Positions 1 to 9,493 of a stretch of 64,000 bases of DNA are shown here, one piece after another; the first letter of the stretch is position 1, and every line of letters begins with the position of its first letter. The translations under genes were made by a program, and so were the position numbers. Under the pieces are notes generated by a model. The model searched no databases. It was not told where the DNA came from and saw only the letters and a list, made by a program, of their open reading frames with translations. The DNA lies in NCBI RefSeq assembly GCF_002909235.1, contig NZ_PHQQ01000017.1, positions 1 through 64,000 of the forward strand, in the 5' to 3' direction. Source of the DNA: Arenibacter catalasegens. GTDB lineage: Bacteria; Bacteroidota; Bacteroidia; Flavobacteriales; Flavobacteriaceae.

Positions 1-72
1 ATGCTCCTTTAACGCCTCAATGGCCACTTTGGCCTTGAACGATGCACTGAATTTTCTTCTTGATCTCTTCAT
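1..72 (-). CDS. IS3-family transposase OrfA, N-terminal fragment (cut by window edge)
   Basis: Only the first 24 codons lie in the window, reading leftward from an ATG at 72. They encode MKRSRRKFSASFKAKVAIEA followed by LKEH, the typical N-terminus of the helix-turn-helix OrfA protein (HTH_Tnp_1) of IS3/IS150-type insertion sequences. Family knowledge: OrfA binds the element ends and is fused to the OrfB integrase by programmed frameshifting. OrfB would lie outside the window, so whether the element is intact cannot be judged. Confidence 0.75.
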   Translation of the reverse strand, partial: MKRSRRKFSASFKAKVAIEALKEH

Positions 73-126
73 ATTTGACAGGGTTAAATTACAACTTAAC
101 TTGCTGTCCTAAAATTGGGGAGTATA
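1..126 (-). mobile_element. Probable end of an IS3-family insertion sequence
   Basis: Between the OrfA start (72) and the next gene there is a leader containing, on the minus strand, TATACTCCCCAATTTTAGG at about 108-126. This resembles the terminal sequence of Bacteroidota IS3-group elements just upstream of orfA. I place the element end near 126, but the partner inverted repeat and the target duplication lie outside the window, so the boundary is approximate. Confidence 0.45.
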
Positions 127-202
127 ATATAATTGTGGATTCCTATGGCAAACCGGTTTAAGGAGCTAAGGTAATTCCCTATTCCAACCAGCATTTAACC
201 CT

Positions 203-652
203 TTATGATCGATAGGTGAATAACCATTCTTGATTGTTTGGATCCTTGCTTTCTGAAACGCATTTAAATCCATTTTTTTCATAGAATAACCGTAACCCCT
301 GCTCTTCAATAGTGAGCCAATAAGATTGATTAGGAAATTCTTCCATCAAAGCCTTAAGCCATTTGGAACCTAAGGCTTGATTTCTATATTTGGAATCAAC
401 GAATAAAAAGCCGATATATTGAAATCCCATGTCTATATACTTCTGACCCTCCTCAATTTCAAAATCCGTCATATTTGGAGGAGCACCTTTAAATACAATA
501 CCTCCAGCCGTTATTTCCAATGTATTTTTAAAAACAAAAATATTCGCATTCTTTTTCAAATCTTCCCATACAGGAAGAATGATTTGCTGCCAATCTCCCG
601 GGAGAATTTTAAAAAACTCGTGACCATCGAATCCTATATTTACCAATTTCAT
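203..652 (-). CDS. GNAT-family N-acetyltransferase
   Basis: The protein has 149 residues, the size of a single GNAT domain. The acetyl-CoA binding motif A region is visible as IGFLFVDSKYRNQALGSKWL (about residues 79-98): a beta strand followed by a Q/RxxGxG/S-like turn and helix. A second GNAT hallmark follows near the C-terminus, LRLFYEKNGFKCV, the usual 'Y-x-x-x-G-F' strand. The substrate cannot be told from sequence. It lies 34 bp downstream of the PurD-like gene on the same strand, so the two may be co-transcribed. No signal peptide is present, so it is cytoplasmic. Confidence 0.7.
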   Translation of the reverse strand: MKLVNIGFDGHEFFKILPGDWQQIILPVWEDLKKNANIFVFKNTLEITAGGIVFKGAPPNMTDFEIEEGQKYIDMGFQYIGFLFVDSKYRNQALGSKWLKALMEEFPNQSYWLTIEEQGLRLFYEKNGFKCVSESKDPNNQEWLFTYRS

Positions 653-686
653 ATAAAATGATTTGCCTCAAATAATACGCCTTCTA

Positions 687-1997
687 TTACAATAGACCCC
701 ATGACCACAAGCGATCAAAATCGTCGGACCACCTGTCTCCAATATCCGTTCTATAATAAACGTTATTAATAATAATATTGCTTATCCTATTCTGCATCAT
801 TTTTTGGGCATCCTTCATGGTAAGCCCAGTTCCTGTAACCAACAAGGCAATTCCTGTATTCCCAGTTATCAGCCATTCGTCATTTATTTTCTTAAGGTGC
901 ATGGGATGTACCCCTTCCTTCATATCCTTTTTGAATACGATAACTGAGTCTTTTGAAAACAGTTCAAATGATTTTTTATCCTCAAAAGGAAAAGGAGGAA
1001 CCACCATATAGGCCCCGACCTGAAATCCTTTTCGTACGCTGATCTTAAAATGTTGTCCGGAGGCGAGTTTATAAAACATATTACCAAGTGGTTCTAAAAT
1101 TCCGGCCCTTTGTATGAATATCTGTGGGTACCCAAATCTAGAGGTGAATTCCAAAGGATAAATTCCGTTGCCATTAACAATGCAATTAATATCCAATTGC
1201 CCTACAAAACCACCTTCGGCCAATGAACTTTCAAACTTTTTTAAAGTAGCCTCAAAGATGGGTGAATCTTTAGTCCAAAACATACTGGACCCCATTTCCC
1301 CTGTGGATACACCTAGTTCTTTAGGAAATAATTTTTTATGTTCGAAAGTAATATTTATAGGATAAATAAACTCCTTGCCATTAAAATAGGCCGATGCAGA
1401 TACCTCCACGCCTTTTACCTTCCGCTGCAACTGAAAATTACCAAAATCATTTCCCCATGATTTTTCATAAGCCTTTAGCACCCGAATTACATCCAAGCCT
1501 TCATCGTCACTACCAACAAATAGTAATTGTTTGTATTCCTGGGTCTCCCCGGAAGGTTTTATAACATAGGCGTTGGGGTTGGCCTTAACATAATCAATGG
1601 CATCCTGAAAATTAAAAAACTCCTTGGAGGGCAATATTTTTATTCCATGTTTCTTTAATTCCGCCTGCCCAAAACTACGATCCAATTCCAATAGATCGGA
1701 ATATTCGGTACCACCTACCACTAATTTGCCCTGTGCCCTTAAATCTGAACATATTTTACCATATCCAGTGTAGTCAAAAATTAGGACATCGGCCCAATCG
1801 ATTTGGGTTTTCCAATCTTTTACTTTTTGAACAAATCCGTACCCAATTTCCCTTGAGGGTTTATCCTCAATGTACATTTTTACAGCATTGCCTTCGTTCA
1901 ATATGGCTACTGCCATATCCAAGGTTTCTCCCCAGCGGGAAACAATCAAGAAATTTCGTTTTATCTCTACTTGTTTATTTAATTTCTCCTTTTTCAA
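687..1997 (-). CDS. PurD-like ATP-grasp protein (phosphoribosylamine-glycine ligase family)
   Basis: 436 residues with the order of a GARS-type ligase: an N-terminal Rossmann-like domain (FLIVSRWGETLDMAVAIL, about 17-34), an ATP-grasp core (NAYVIKPSGETQEYKQLLFV; later GGFVGQLDINCIVNGNGIYP and LEFTSRFGYPQ with metal-binding Glu/Asn-type residues) and a C-terminal domain. True PurD makes glycinamide ribonucleotide in purine synthesis. This copy has no purine neighbours and an atypical N-terminus, so I call only the family. The start is TTG at 1997; the first ATG is at residue 28 and would remove the first strand of the N-terminal domain. The next gene upstream is divergent. Confidence 0.7.
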   Translation of the reverse strand: MKKEKLNKQVEIKRNFLIVSRWGETLDMAVAILNEGNAVKMYIEDKPSREIGYGFVQKVKDWKTQIDWADVLIFDYTGYGKICSDLRAQGKLVVGGTEYSDLLELDRSFGQAELKKHGIKILPSKEFFNFQDAIDYVKANPNAYVIKPSGETQEYKQLLFVGSDDEGLDVIRVLKAYEKSWGNDFGNFQLQRKVKGVEVSASAYFNGKEFIYPINITFEHKKLFPKELGVSTGEMGSSMFWTKDSPIFEATLKKFESSLAEGGFVGQLDINCIVNGNGIYPLEFTSRFGYPQIFIQRAGILEPLGNMFYKLASGQHFKISVRKGFQVGAYMVVPPFPFEDKKSFELFSKDSVIVFKKDMKEGVHPMHLKKINDEWLITGNTGIALLVTGTGLTMKDAQKMMQNRISNIIINNVYYRTDIGDRWSDDFDRLWSWGLL

Positions 1998-2411
1998 TTT
2001 AATAAGTGATTTTATTTATTGGGGTTAAGTGGTAAATAAAAAAAAGGTACTGCAACACTCCTTTTTTTTCATAAAAATAAGACATGCCAAGAGAACTAAA
2101 TCTCCCTTTACGTAAAACAATTTCGATAAATATTCGTTTATATTCTTCGGTATCCCCTTATAGGAACAAGTATGCGAACTTATGCAATGCCGGAATTTAA
2201 GAGTAAGTTTCAATATAATAAGCCCGTGCCCATAGTGTGTAATTGTATAACAAATATATAAGAAAAATTAATTCGATTACGAGAATTAAATTGGCTTAAA
2301 TGAAAATTTTAATAGAACTCACAATATTACATAAGTATAATTTCCCTTGGCTAGGAATCCAGCTATTCAGTAACTAAAGAAACACTATTTTTGAACTTAA
2401 ATATATCGTAC
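1998..2411. promoter_or_regulatory. Divergent intergenic region with candidate -7 box
   Basis: 414 bp between the leftward PurD-like gene and the rightward PHP phosphatase. No convincing gene is present. TATTTTTG at 2386-2393 fits the flavobacterial -7 consensus TAnnTTTG and lies 19 bp before the ATG at 2412. I see no well-placed TTG at -33, so the promoter call is weak. Confidence 0.35.
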
Positions 2412-3152
2412 ATGTTTCATTTCTTTAGCAAGAAAAAATTTTTGATAGATTACTTGGTAGATTTTGTGGATATCCATAACCACATACTACCCGGTATAGA
2501 TGATGGTGCAAAAACTGTAGATGAGTCCATTGCCCTAATAAAGGGTTTCTCTGAGTTTGGGATAAAAAAGTTTATATCCACTCCGCATATCATGCATAAT
2601 TATTATCCCAATGACTACGATACTATACACACTGCACATGGAAAAGTGCAGGACGGCCTATTAACTGAAGGGATGAAGGATATTACCTTGGATGTGGCAG
2701 CTGAACATATGATAGATGCCAATTTTGATTATATATTGGAGAATGATAAGGTGATGCCATTAAGAAATAGATATTTACTAATCGAGATGTCCTATTTACA
2801 ACCACCTATCAATTTTGATGATGCCATTCAAAATATTGCCACACACCGGTATTTTCCAATTTTAGCACATCCAGAAAGATATTCCTTCCTGCAACTGAAT
2901 TCCTCCAAATTTGGAAAATTCAAAGAGAATGGGATTTTATTACAGATGAATCTCTTATCCCTTGGACAGTTCTATGGAAAGGATGTACAAAAAAAGGCTC
3001 ATAAACTATTACAAAGTGGTTTAATAGATTATGTAGCCTCTGATGTTCATAACCATCAACAGTTGCAAAGTATAAAAGAATTACAATTGAGCACTAGCCT
3101 CCTGAAGTTACTTTTCCCCGTTATTGAAAAAACCATTTACGATTTCTATTAA
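2412..3152 (+). CDS. CpsB/CapC-type protein-tyrosine phosphatase (PHP domain)
   Basis: 246 residues from the ATG at 2412; an in-frame TTG seven codons earlier overlaps the candidate -7 box and is unlikely to be the start. The metal-binding PHP signature is clear: FVDIHNHILPGIDDG near the N-terminus, STPHIM, HPERY and ASDVHNH near the C-terminus. CpsB-type enzymes are Mn-dependent phosphatases that remove phosphate from the tyrosine tail of BY-kinases and so set capsule chain length and amount. That fits its partner: the gene is convergent with the BY-kinase, and the two stop codons are separated by a single base (3153). Confidence 0.88.
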   Translation: MFHFFSKKKFLIDYLVDFVDIHNHILPGIDDGAKTVDESIALIKGFSEFGIKKFISTPHIMHNYYPNDYDTIHTAHGKVQDGLLTEGMKDITLDVAAEHMIDANFDYILENDKVMPLRNRYLLIEMSYLQPPINFDDAIQNIATHRYFPILAHPERYSFLQLNSSKFGKFKENGILLQMNLLSLGQFYGKDVQKKAHKLLQSGLIDYVASDVHNHQQLQSIKELQLSTSLLKLLFPVIEKTIYDFY

Positions 3153-3153
3153 C

Positions 3154-5529
3154 TTAAAAATTCCACCATTTTTTATGGGTTTTACCATAGCCATAGCCAT
3201 AGGAACCACCATATCCCAAATTGGATACCTTTACATTGTTTACAACAAAGGATAATCCCTTTAACTTGCCTTCATTTTTTAGTTTAACAGGGAAGTCAAG
3301 AACTTTCTTCTCAGTAACCCCTGCTTTGGTCACATAAATAATATGATCGGCATATTCCGCAATCAGCAAAGTATCTGTAACCACCATCAAAGGCGCGGTA
3401 TCGACAACAACATAGTCATATTTCTCGGAAACCTCTTCCAATAATTCTTTCATTCGACTACTCATTAGAAGCTCCGCAGGATTAGGTGGAATTTTTCCCG
3501 AGTAAATAACATCTATAGTGTTGGTGTGTACCAACAAAGAATTAATAATATCCTTGGCGTTTAAATCCCGATCGTACAAATATTCCGTTAGTCCTATATC
3601 CCTACTACGTGAAGAATTCCCTAATTTATCTACGTTTTTACTATTGAAAAAACTATATAATTTCGGGTTTCTAATATCTGCTCCGATCAAAAGAACTTTT
3701 TTATTGGTACTAGCAAAGATCATGGATAGATTGGACGATAAAAATGTTTTCCCTTCCCCGGGTACCGAAGAAGTTATATATATTAAATTACCCTTCTCAG
3801 AAGCATTCTTGGACTTCATCATATAGTCTATGTTGGTCCTAATAATCCTCAAGGATTCTGCCAAGATCGATCGATCGTCCTTGCCTACCAATTTCGCCTC
3901 CTTCTTACCTAGTTTTGGTAGTTCACCCAACACCGGTATATCCTTTATCATCTTTTCTAAAGAGGTTTTACTATGCACTTTATTGTCCAACAAATCGTTA
4001 GCATAGATTACAGAAAAAGGTATAATTAATCCAAATAAAAAGAACGTCAAATAAACTATCTTACCATTGGGAGATACCGGCATTGAACTAACGCTATAGG
4101 CATGGTCTATAATTTTTGATTTAGGTTTGGCCGATGCATAAGAAATCTGGGATTCCTCCCGTTTCTGAAGCAAATAAAGGTAAAGAGATTCCGTAGTCTC
4201 CTGTTTCCTACCAATGTCCCTCAGGGCACGTTGATTTTTTGGTGCAGCGTATAATCGGGAATTCACCTTAGAAAGTTGACTACTCAAACTATTGACTTGT
4301 AGCCCTAAATTATTAGTCATACTGCCCAAACTAGACTGCATACTCCTTTTTAAACCCTGTAATTGTTGATCTAAATTTACAATTACGGGATTTTTTTCAT
4401 TGGAGCTTTTTAACAAACGGTTTCTTTCAGCCACCAGTTCATTGTATCTATTAGTGGTATTCGCAATAGTAGGGTCGGATAATCCCACATTGGAAGGGAG
4501 AATTTCATAACCTTCCTGATTCTCAACCAGGTCTTTCATTGAGGAAGCAATGTCCAATTGTAGTGCAGTATTTTGCAATTCTTGCTGACTACTGGCGCTA
4601 ACAGTTAGATTAACACTAGATTGCGATGCAATATCTGTAATACCCCTTCCCGCTTTGTAATCTTCCTCATTTTGGTCTTGAAGGGAAAGGTTGGAATAAA
4701 TTTCCGTAATCCTGTCATTAATAAATTCGGAGGTCTTATCTGCAATGGTCTTCCTGTCCTCTATGGCATTATTATTATAAGTCTCTATTAATGTATTTAT
4801 AATATCATTGGCCTTTTTTTGTATAGGATCGTTCAAAGAAATATTTAGAATATTGGAATATTCGGCAGCTGGTGAAACCCTAATCCCAAATTGATATTGT
4901 TGTGCCACATTGGCCACTGGAGTAATAGCTATCCTATAATTTCTGTCCCTGTAGGCCATAATGTCCGTGACATTAGGTGTTATAACAATGTTACCGATGG
5001 GTGTCGAAATAGTTTTCCCATAGGCATAGGGCTTCATAGGCAGATCTTCTTGCTGGGAAAACCCAAATGTCGTTTCATTTGAAAGTGTCAAATAAAAACT
5101 AAAATTGGCGTTATTTATTATTGAGTCATTGGCAATAAAATTAACTTTAAAGGGAGGGTTTTGATATATTTCTGAATCCAAAATCTTTCCCAAGGAGGTA
5201 ATCTTTACATTGAGACCCAATTTTTTAACTACCTCAATTAAATTGGATCTGGAATTTATCAATTGCATTTCATCCTCAACCTTATTAGTCCCACCAGAGA
5301 TCGCACCTAAATCCTGAAAAGTACTGAGTTCAGATGTGGAATTTTTATCATCCAAAATTTGAATTTTAGCTTGGGCTGCATATTGCGGTACGGAATATCT
5401 TAGTTTTAAATAAGCAAATGCTAATGCTATTACAACACAAAGAACAAACCACTTCCAATGTTTAGTGTAATTAGTAATAATATCCTTTAATCCAAGTTCG
5501 GATGATAGATTTTGAGAGTTCAAACCCAT
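3154..5529 (-). CDS. Polysaccharide co-polymerase / BY-type tyrosine kinase (Wzc-like)
   Basis: 791 residues from the ATG at 5529 (an in-frame TTG three codons upstream is less likely). An N-terminal Wzz domain has a first membrane helix at about 25-43, a long periplasmic coiled region, and a second helix near GKIVYLTFFLFGLIIPFSV. The cytoplasmic kinase shows Walker A (SSVPGEGKT, about 587-595), Walker A' (LLIGADIRNP, about 613) and Walker B (YVVVDTAP, about 706). The C-terminus carries a tyrosine cluster (GYGGSYGYGYG), the usual autophosphorylation tail. It works with the Wza-like lipoprotein directly upstream to control polymer length and export through the envelope. Confidence 0.93.
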   Translation of the reverse strand: MGLNSQNLSSELGLKDIITNYTKHWKWFVLCVVIALAFAYLKLRYSVPQYAAQAKIQILDDKNSTSELSTFQDLGAISGGTNKVEDEMQLINSRSNLIEVVKKLGLNVKITSLGKILDSEIYQNPPFKVNFIANDSIINNANFSFYLTLSNETTFGFSQQEDLPMKPYAYGKTISTPIGNIVITPNVTDIMAYRDRNYRIAITPVANVAQQYQFGIRVSPAAEYSNILNISLNDPIQKKANDIINTLIETYNNNAIEDRKTIADKTSEFINDRITEIYSNLSLQDQNEEDYKAGRGITDIASQSSVNLTVSASSQQELQNTALQLDIASSMKDLVENQEGYEILPSNVGLSDPTIANTTNRYNELVAERNRLLKSSNEKNPVIVNLDQQLQGLKRSMQSSLGSMTNNLGLQVNSLSSQLSKVNSRLYAAPKNQRALRDIGRKQETTESLYLYLLQKREESQISYASAKPKSKIIDHAYSVSSMPVSPNGKIVYLTFFLFGLIIPFSVIYANDLLDNKVHSKTSLEKMIKDIPVLGELPKLGKKEAKLVGKDDRSILAESLRIIRTNIDYMMKSKNASEKGNLIYITSSVPGEGKTFLSSNLSMIFASTNKKVLLIGADIRNPKLYSFFNSKNVDKLGNSSRSRDIGLTEYLYDRDLNAKDIINSLLVHTNTIDVIYSGKIPPNPAELLMSSRMKELLEEVSEKYDYVVVDTAPLMVVTDTLLIAEYADHIIYVTKAGVTEKKVLDFPVKLKNEGKLKGLSFVVNNVKVSNLGYGGSYGYGYGKTHKKWWNF

Positions 5530-5552
5530 TGTAATCAATAATTTAATTGTAA

Positions 5553-6332
5553 TTAATTTCTGGTAATCAATACTACGGTAGTAGTAATTAATATTGAAGC
5601 TATGGATAGCGCAATGGACGACCTACTATCAAGGGTTGCGGAAGCAATAAGGGATTTGTTGGGCTCCACATAGACTACATCATTTTGTGTTAGGTAATAT
5701 ACTGGTGAGTTTAAAACTTCCTTTTTAGTTAAATCAATACGTGTATAGACTTTGGTTCCGTTAAAATCACGGATAACCATTACATTATCGCGCATACCTT
5801 TAATGTTGAGGTCGCCTGCCATGCCCAAAGCTTCCAAAACTGTTATTTGCTCCCCATTAACAGGATAAGTCCCTGGTCTATTTACAGCGCCCAGAACAGT
5901 AACTGTGAAGTTTTTAAGTCTTATGTTAATAATAGGATCCTTTAAATAATCTTTTAGGCGCTCGGTTAATAAGGTTTTAGCCTCACCTGGCGAAAGTCCA
6001 AGTAATTTTATAGTTCCCAATACAGGGAAATCTATTTCACCATTTTTATCAATGATATAATCCAACTCCTCTGGCCTCATGCCCCCTTCTATATAACCTT
6101 TCATTATATTGAAAGGCACACTGGCTTGGGGATCTAATGTGGATACATTAATGCTGATCACATCGTCAATCTTTAACCGGTTTAGATTAGAGTTGTTACT
6201 CACTATTGTTTCAAATGAACTGGCATCTTGAAAATATACAACATCCTTTTTAGATCCACAGGAAGATATTAGTAGAGAAGATACGGCTAAAGCAAAAATC
6301 CTTAGTCCCATAATTTTGGTATTTTTTAACAT
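5553..6332 (-). CDS. Wza-like polysaccharide export outer-membrane lipoprotein
   Basis: 259 residues. A signal peptide ends in the lipobox LISSC (Cys25), so it is a lipoprotein. A Poly_export domain follows (LKIDDVISINVSTLDPQA, about 55-72) and then SLBB beta-grasp segments (GEIDFPVLGTIKLLGLSPGE and FTVTVLGAVNRPGTYPV). The C-terminal hydrophobic stretch (SSIALSIASILITTTVVLI) resembles the membrane-spanning end of Wza-family proteins. It would form the outer-membrane channel of the capsule export machine. The co-polymerase gene follows 23 bp downstream and the 4,6-dehydratase gene lies upstream, all in one leftward operon. Confidence 0.9.
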   Translation of the reverse strand: MLKNTKIMGLRIFALAVSSLLISSCGSKKDVVYFQDASSFETIVSNNSNLNRLKIDDVISINVSTLDPQASVPFNIMKGYIEGGMRPEELDYIIDKNGEIDFPVLGTIKLLGLSPGEAKTLLTERLKDYLKDPIINIRLKNFTVTVLGAVNRPGTYPVNGEQITVLEALGMAGDLNIKGMRDNVMVIRDFNGTKVYTRIDLTKKEVLNSPVYYLTQNDVVYVEPNKSLIASATLDSRSSIALSIASILITTTVVLITRN

Positions 6333-6368
6333 AATTTCGCTGATTTCTAATGCAAGTATAATGAAAAA

Positions 6369-8324
6369 TTACGATTGTAAAATTTTCTTTGTAGGGATTA
6401 TATCGGAAGCAACCTGAACTTCCTCAGTAAGTTTGGTCTCCTTTTTATCCAGTTTACAGAGTTCGGAATTATTAGAAACATATTCGGGCACAATTTCCTT
6501 CATCAACTTAACCGTGTTTTCATTAAAAAACATGTTTGAAACACACAATTCGTTAATTTTAGATTTTGTTTCTTCATAAAATAATTCCCTGGACTTACTA
6601 ATCATAATTTTCTTGTGATACGTAGGCATAGTATCCTCACCATTTGCCAGTAGTTCCTCATATAATTTTTCGCCCGGTCTAAGTCCGGTAATTTTGATAT
6701 CAATATCTTCAGGGTACTTAAGTCCAGATAACTTGATCATGTTTTTAGCTAAATCAAAAATCTTAACAGAATCACCCATGTCAAATATAAAAATTTCCCC
6801 GCCTTGTCCCATTCCACCAGCTTCCAAAACCAATTGCGCAGCTTCAGGAATGGTCATAAAATAACGAGTAATATCCTTATGGGTTACCGTTAGTGGGCCG
6901 CCCTTTTCTATTTGTTTTTTAAAGAGTGGGATTACGGAACCATTGGACCCCAATACATTTCCAAAACGCGTGGTAATGAACTTGGTCTTCTTCTGTTGTT
7001 CCGCACAGCTAATATACATTTCCGCTATTCTTTTTGTTGCCCCCATTACATTGGTCGGGTTCACCGCCTTATCTGTGGATACAAAAATAAATTTATCAAC
7101 ATTATTATCCAAGGAAAGATCCACTATGACTTTAGTGCCCGCTACATTAATTTTTATGGCTTCATAAGAATTATACTCCATTAGGGGTACATGCTTATAT
7201 GCAGCAGCATGAAAGACCATATTTGGCTTGTATTCCTGGAAGATAGCGGACATTCTATTTTTATCCCTAATATCCCCCACAATAGGAATAAAATTGTGAA
7301 ATCCATTTTGTTTTAACTCTTGTTGCAGGTCATATAAGGCAGATTCTGCTTGGTCAATAACAATTAACGATTTGTATTCACAATTTGCAATTTGCCTTAC
7401 AAGTTCACTACCAATGGAACCTGCTCCACCCGTTACGACAATTACCTTGTCCTTGAGCTCATTGGATATTCTTTTATTCTTAATATTAATTGGCACCCGA
7501 TCAAGCAAATCTTCAATCTGAACTTGTTTTATTTGGGAAATTTTCAGTTCTCCATTGATCCAATCTTCAATGGGTGGTACAATTTTTACCTGCACCTGAA
7601 AATCTACCAGCCCCTCTACCAACTCCCTCAGCCTATTATGGTCAATATTCTGGATTGAAAAAATAATCTCGGAAATATCATTGCTCTTTATAAAATAATC
7701 TGTTAGTATCTCCGGACCATATACCCTTACCCCATTAATATTTTTACCTACTTTTTCATTATCCTTATCTATATAACCCACCACTTTGGAAATGCTACCA
7801 CTATGGCTCGTCAATGCATTTTGGGTTAAGATTCCAGATTCTCCTGCACCATAAATAATTACATTCTTCGTAATTTTAAATTGCTTTACAAAGTTGTAAT
7901 AAGCAGTTTTAAATACATATCGGGATGCCGTTAAGGCAATAAAGTTTAATAAACTATGAATAATAATTATGGACAAGGGAACGGTAAAACCATCCATAAA
8001 ATCCATTTCCCGATTAAGGATGACCATGAAAATCGTAATGATACTGGAGAGACATATAGCATTAAAGATATTATATACATCCCTTACCCCAGTGTGCCGC
8101 ACTACTCCCTTGTATGAGCCAGTTATTAAAAATGAAATGGCACCAATTGCTATTATGACAGGTAACTGTAAAAGCAATTTGTCGCTATCAAAGTTAAGTG
8201 TAAGATTAAAACGAATAAGATAGGAGAACACAAAAGTAATGGATACCAACATCAAATCGATCACCAATACAATCCATTTGGAAGTATATTTTTGTGCCCT
8301 ATTGGATAAGTAGTGTTGTATCAT
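6369..8324 (-). CDS. Membrane-bound nucleotide-sugar 4,6-dehydratase (CapD/PglF/WbpM-like)
   Basis: 651 residues. Four predicted membrane helices span about 15-125, then a CoA-binding-like Rossmann segment (NVIIYGAGESGI), then the catalytic SDR domain with VIVVTGGAGSIGSELVRQI near residue 293. The active-site region reads STDKAVNPTNVMGATKR, with Met in place of the usual SDR Tyr, as in WbpM/PglF-type UDP-GlcNAc 4,6-dehydratases. The product would be a 4-keto-6-deoxy sugar, the substrate for the aminotransferase encoded immediately upstream, whose end overlaps this start by 4 bp. The C-terminal 40 residues look non-catalytic. Confidence 0.9.
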   Translation of the reverse strand: MIQHYLSNRAQKYTSKWIVLVIDLMLVSITFVFSYLIRFNLTLNFDSDKLLLQLPVIIAIGAISFLITGSYKGVVRHTGVRDVYNIFNAICLSSIITIFMVILNREMDFMDGFTVPLSIIIIHSLLNFIALTASRYVFKTAYYNFVKQFKITKNVIIYGAGESGILTQNALTSHSGSISKVVGYIDKDNEKVGKNINGVRVYGPEILTDYFIKSNDISEIIFSIQNIDHNRLRELVEGLVDFQVQVKIVPPIEDWINGELKISQIKQVQIEDLLDRVPINIKNKRISNELKDKVIVVTGGAGSIGSELVRQIANCEYKSLIVIDQAESALYDLQQELKQNGFHNFIPIVGDIRDKNRMSAIFQEYKPNMVFHAAAYKHVPLMEYNSYEAIKINVAGTKVIVDLSLDNNVDKFIFVSTDKAVNPTNVMGATKRIAEMYISCAEQQKKTKFITTRFGNVLGSNGSVIPLFKKQIEKGGPLTVTHKDITRYFMTIPEAAQLVLEAGGMGQGGEIFIFDMGDSVKIFDLAKNMIKLSGLKYPEDIDIKITGLRPGEKLYEELLANGEDTMPTYHKKIMISKSRELFYEETKSKINELCVSNMFFNENTVKLMKEIVPEYVSNNSELCKLDKKETKLTEEVQVASDIIPTKKILQS

Positions 8325-9454
8325 TTGGTCATTATTTTTAAAATTACTTCAATTACACGGTCCAAATCCGCTGTTTCGAGGTTGGAACCACTAGGAAGAC
8401 ATAATCCTCTTTCAAATAAATCTTCGGAAGTACCATCAACATATTTGGCACATTCTTCAAACACAGGTTGCAAATGCATGGGCTTCCATAAAGGTCGGGA
8501 TTCTATATCAACTTCCAGTAATTGATGTCGTATATTTTCCCGAATTTGTACCGATGGTGTTAAAATACATGTAAGCCACCTATTTGAGTACATACCTGGC
8601 ATTTCCTCCAAAAATTCAATTTCAGAAATATGCCCTAAATTCTGTTTATAATATTCAAAATTGGCCCTTCTAGCCCCCACTCTATCATCCAGCACTTCCA
8701 TTTGCCCTCGTCCAATACCCGCCAGGACATTGCTCATACGATAGTTATAGCCTATAGCTGAATGTTGGTAGTGGGGTGCATTGTCCCTCGCCTGTGTTGC
8801 CAAAAAAACGGCATTTTCCTTATGTTTTTTATTCTTTGACACCAATGCGCCACCACCTGAGGTAGTAATTATCTTGTTCCCATTAAAGGATAAAATACCA
8901 ATATCACCAAAACTTCCACATTTAATATCGGCGTAGGTACTACCCAATGCTTCAGCGCTATCTTCCAATACTGGAATACCATATTGTTCACCAATCTGTT
9001 TTACTTCATTTACCTTGTACGGCATCCCGTAAAGATGTACGGCAATAATAGCTTTGGGCTTTTTGCCTTTTGAAATTCTATCCTCAATCGCCATTTTTAA
9101 TAAGTCAGGAGAGATATTCCAAGTATCCTTTTCGCTATCAACAAAAATTGGCCTAGCTCCCAAATAACAAATGGGATTGGCGGATGCGGAAAAAGTAAAA
9201 CTTTGACATATTACCTCATCACCATCAGAAACCCCTAGCAGCACCAATCCCAAATGAATGGCAGCAGTACCAGAACTTAATGCAGCAACATGAACATCAT
9301 TATTCAAATAACTTTCAATACTGGCCTCAAAACCGTTAACATTGGGACCCAAAGGAGCCACCCAATTCGTATCAAAAGCTTCCTTAACATAGAGCTGTTC
9401 ATTTTCTCCCATATGTGGGGATGAAAGCCATATTTTTGTACTTGTAATGGTCAT
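8321..9454 (-). CDS. DegT/DnrJ/EryC1/StrS sugar aminotransferase (PglE-like)
   Basis: 377 residues, the usual length of this PLP family. The Schiff-base lysine is K194 in SFNGNKIITTSGGGALV; PLP-contact motifs SSGTAAIHLGL (about 60-70) and LEDSAEALGS (about 163) are also present. With the adjacent 4,6-dehydratase it should make a 4-amino-4,6-dideoxy-HexNAc, as in the bacillosamine route. The acetyltransferase (PglD) that normally completes that route is not visible in the window. It is the first gene of the leftward operon; a -7-like box lies 32 bp upstream. Confidence 0.9.
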   Translation of the reverse strand: MTITSTKIWLSSPHMGENEQLYVKEAFDTNWVAPLGPNVNGFEASIESYLNNDVHVAALSSGTAAIHLGLVLLGVSDGDEVICQSFTFSASANPICYLGARPIFVDSEKDTWNISPDLLKMAIEDRISKGKKPKAIIAVHLYGMPYKVNEVKQIGEQYGIPVLEDSAEALGSTYADIKCGSFGDIGILSFNGNKIITTSGGGALVSKNKKHKENAVFLATQARDNAPHYQHSAIGYNYRMSNVLAGIGRGQMEVLDDRVGARRANFEYYKQNLGHISEIEFLEEMPGMYSNRWLTCILTPSVQIRENIRHQLLEVDIESRPLWKPMHLQPVFEECAKYVDGTSEDLFERGLCLPSGSNLETADLDRVIEVILKIMTK

Positions 9455-9485
9455 TAATATTCAGTGTTTATGTGAAGTGTCTACA

Positions 9486-9493
9486 CAAAAATA
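9486..9493 (-). promoter_or_regulatory. Candidate -7 box of the leftward export operon
   Basis: On the minus strand this reads TATTTTTG, matching TAnnTTTG, about 30 bp upstream of the aminotransferase start. No convincing TTG is seen at -33 spacing. Confidence 0.35.

Noticed and set aside
2025-2213. Open frame of 62 codons, minus strand, in the 2.0-2.4 kb gap
   Set aside because: No recognisable family, no signal or domain features, and it lies in the promoter region of two divergent genes.
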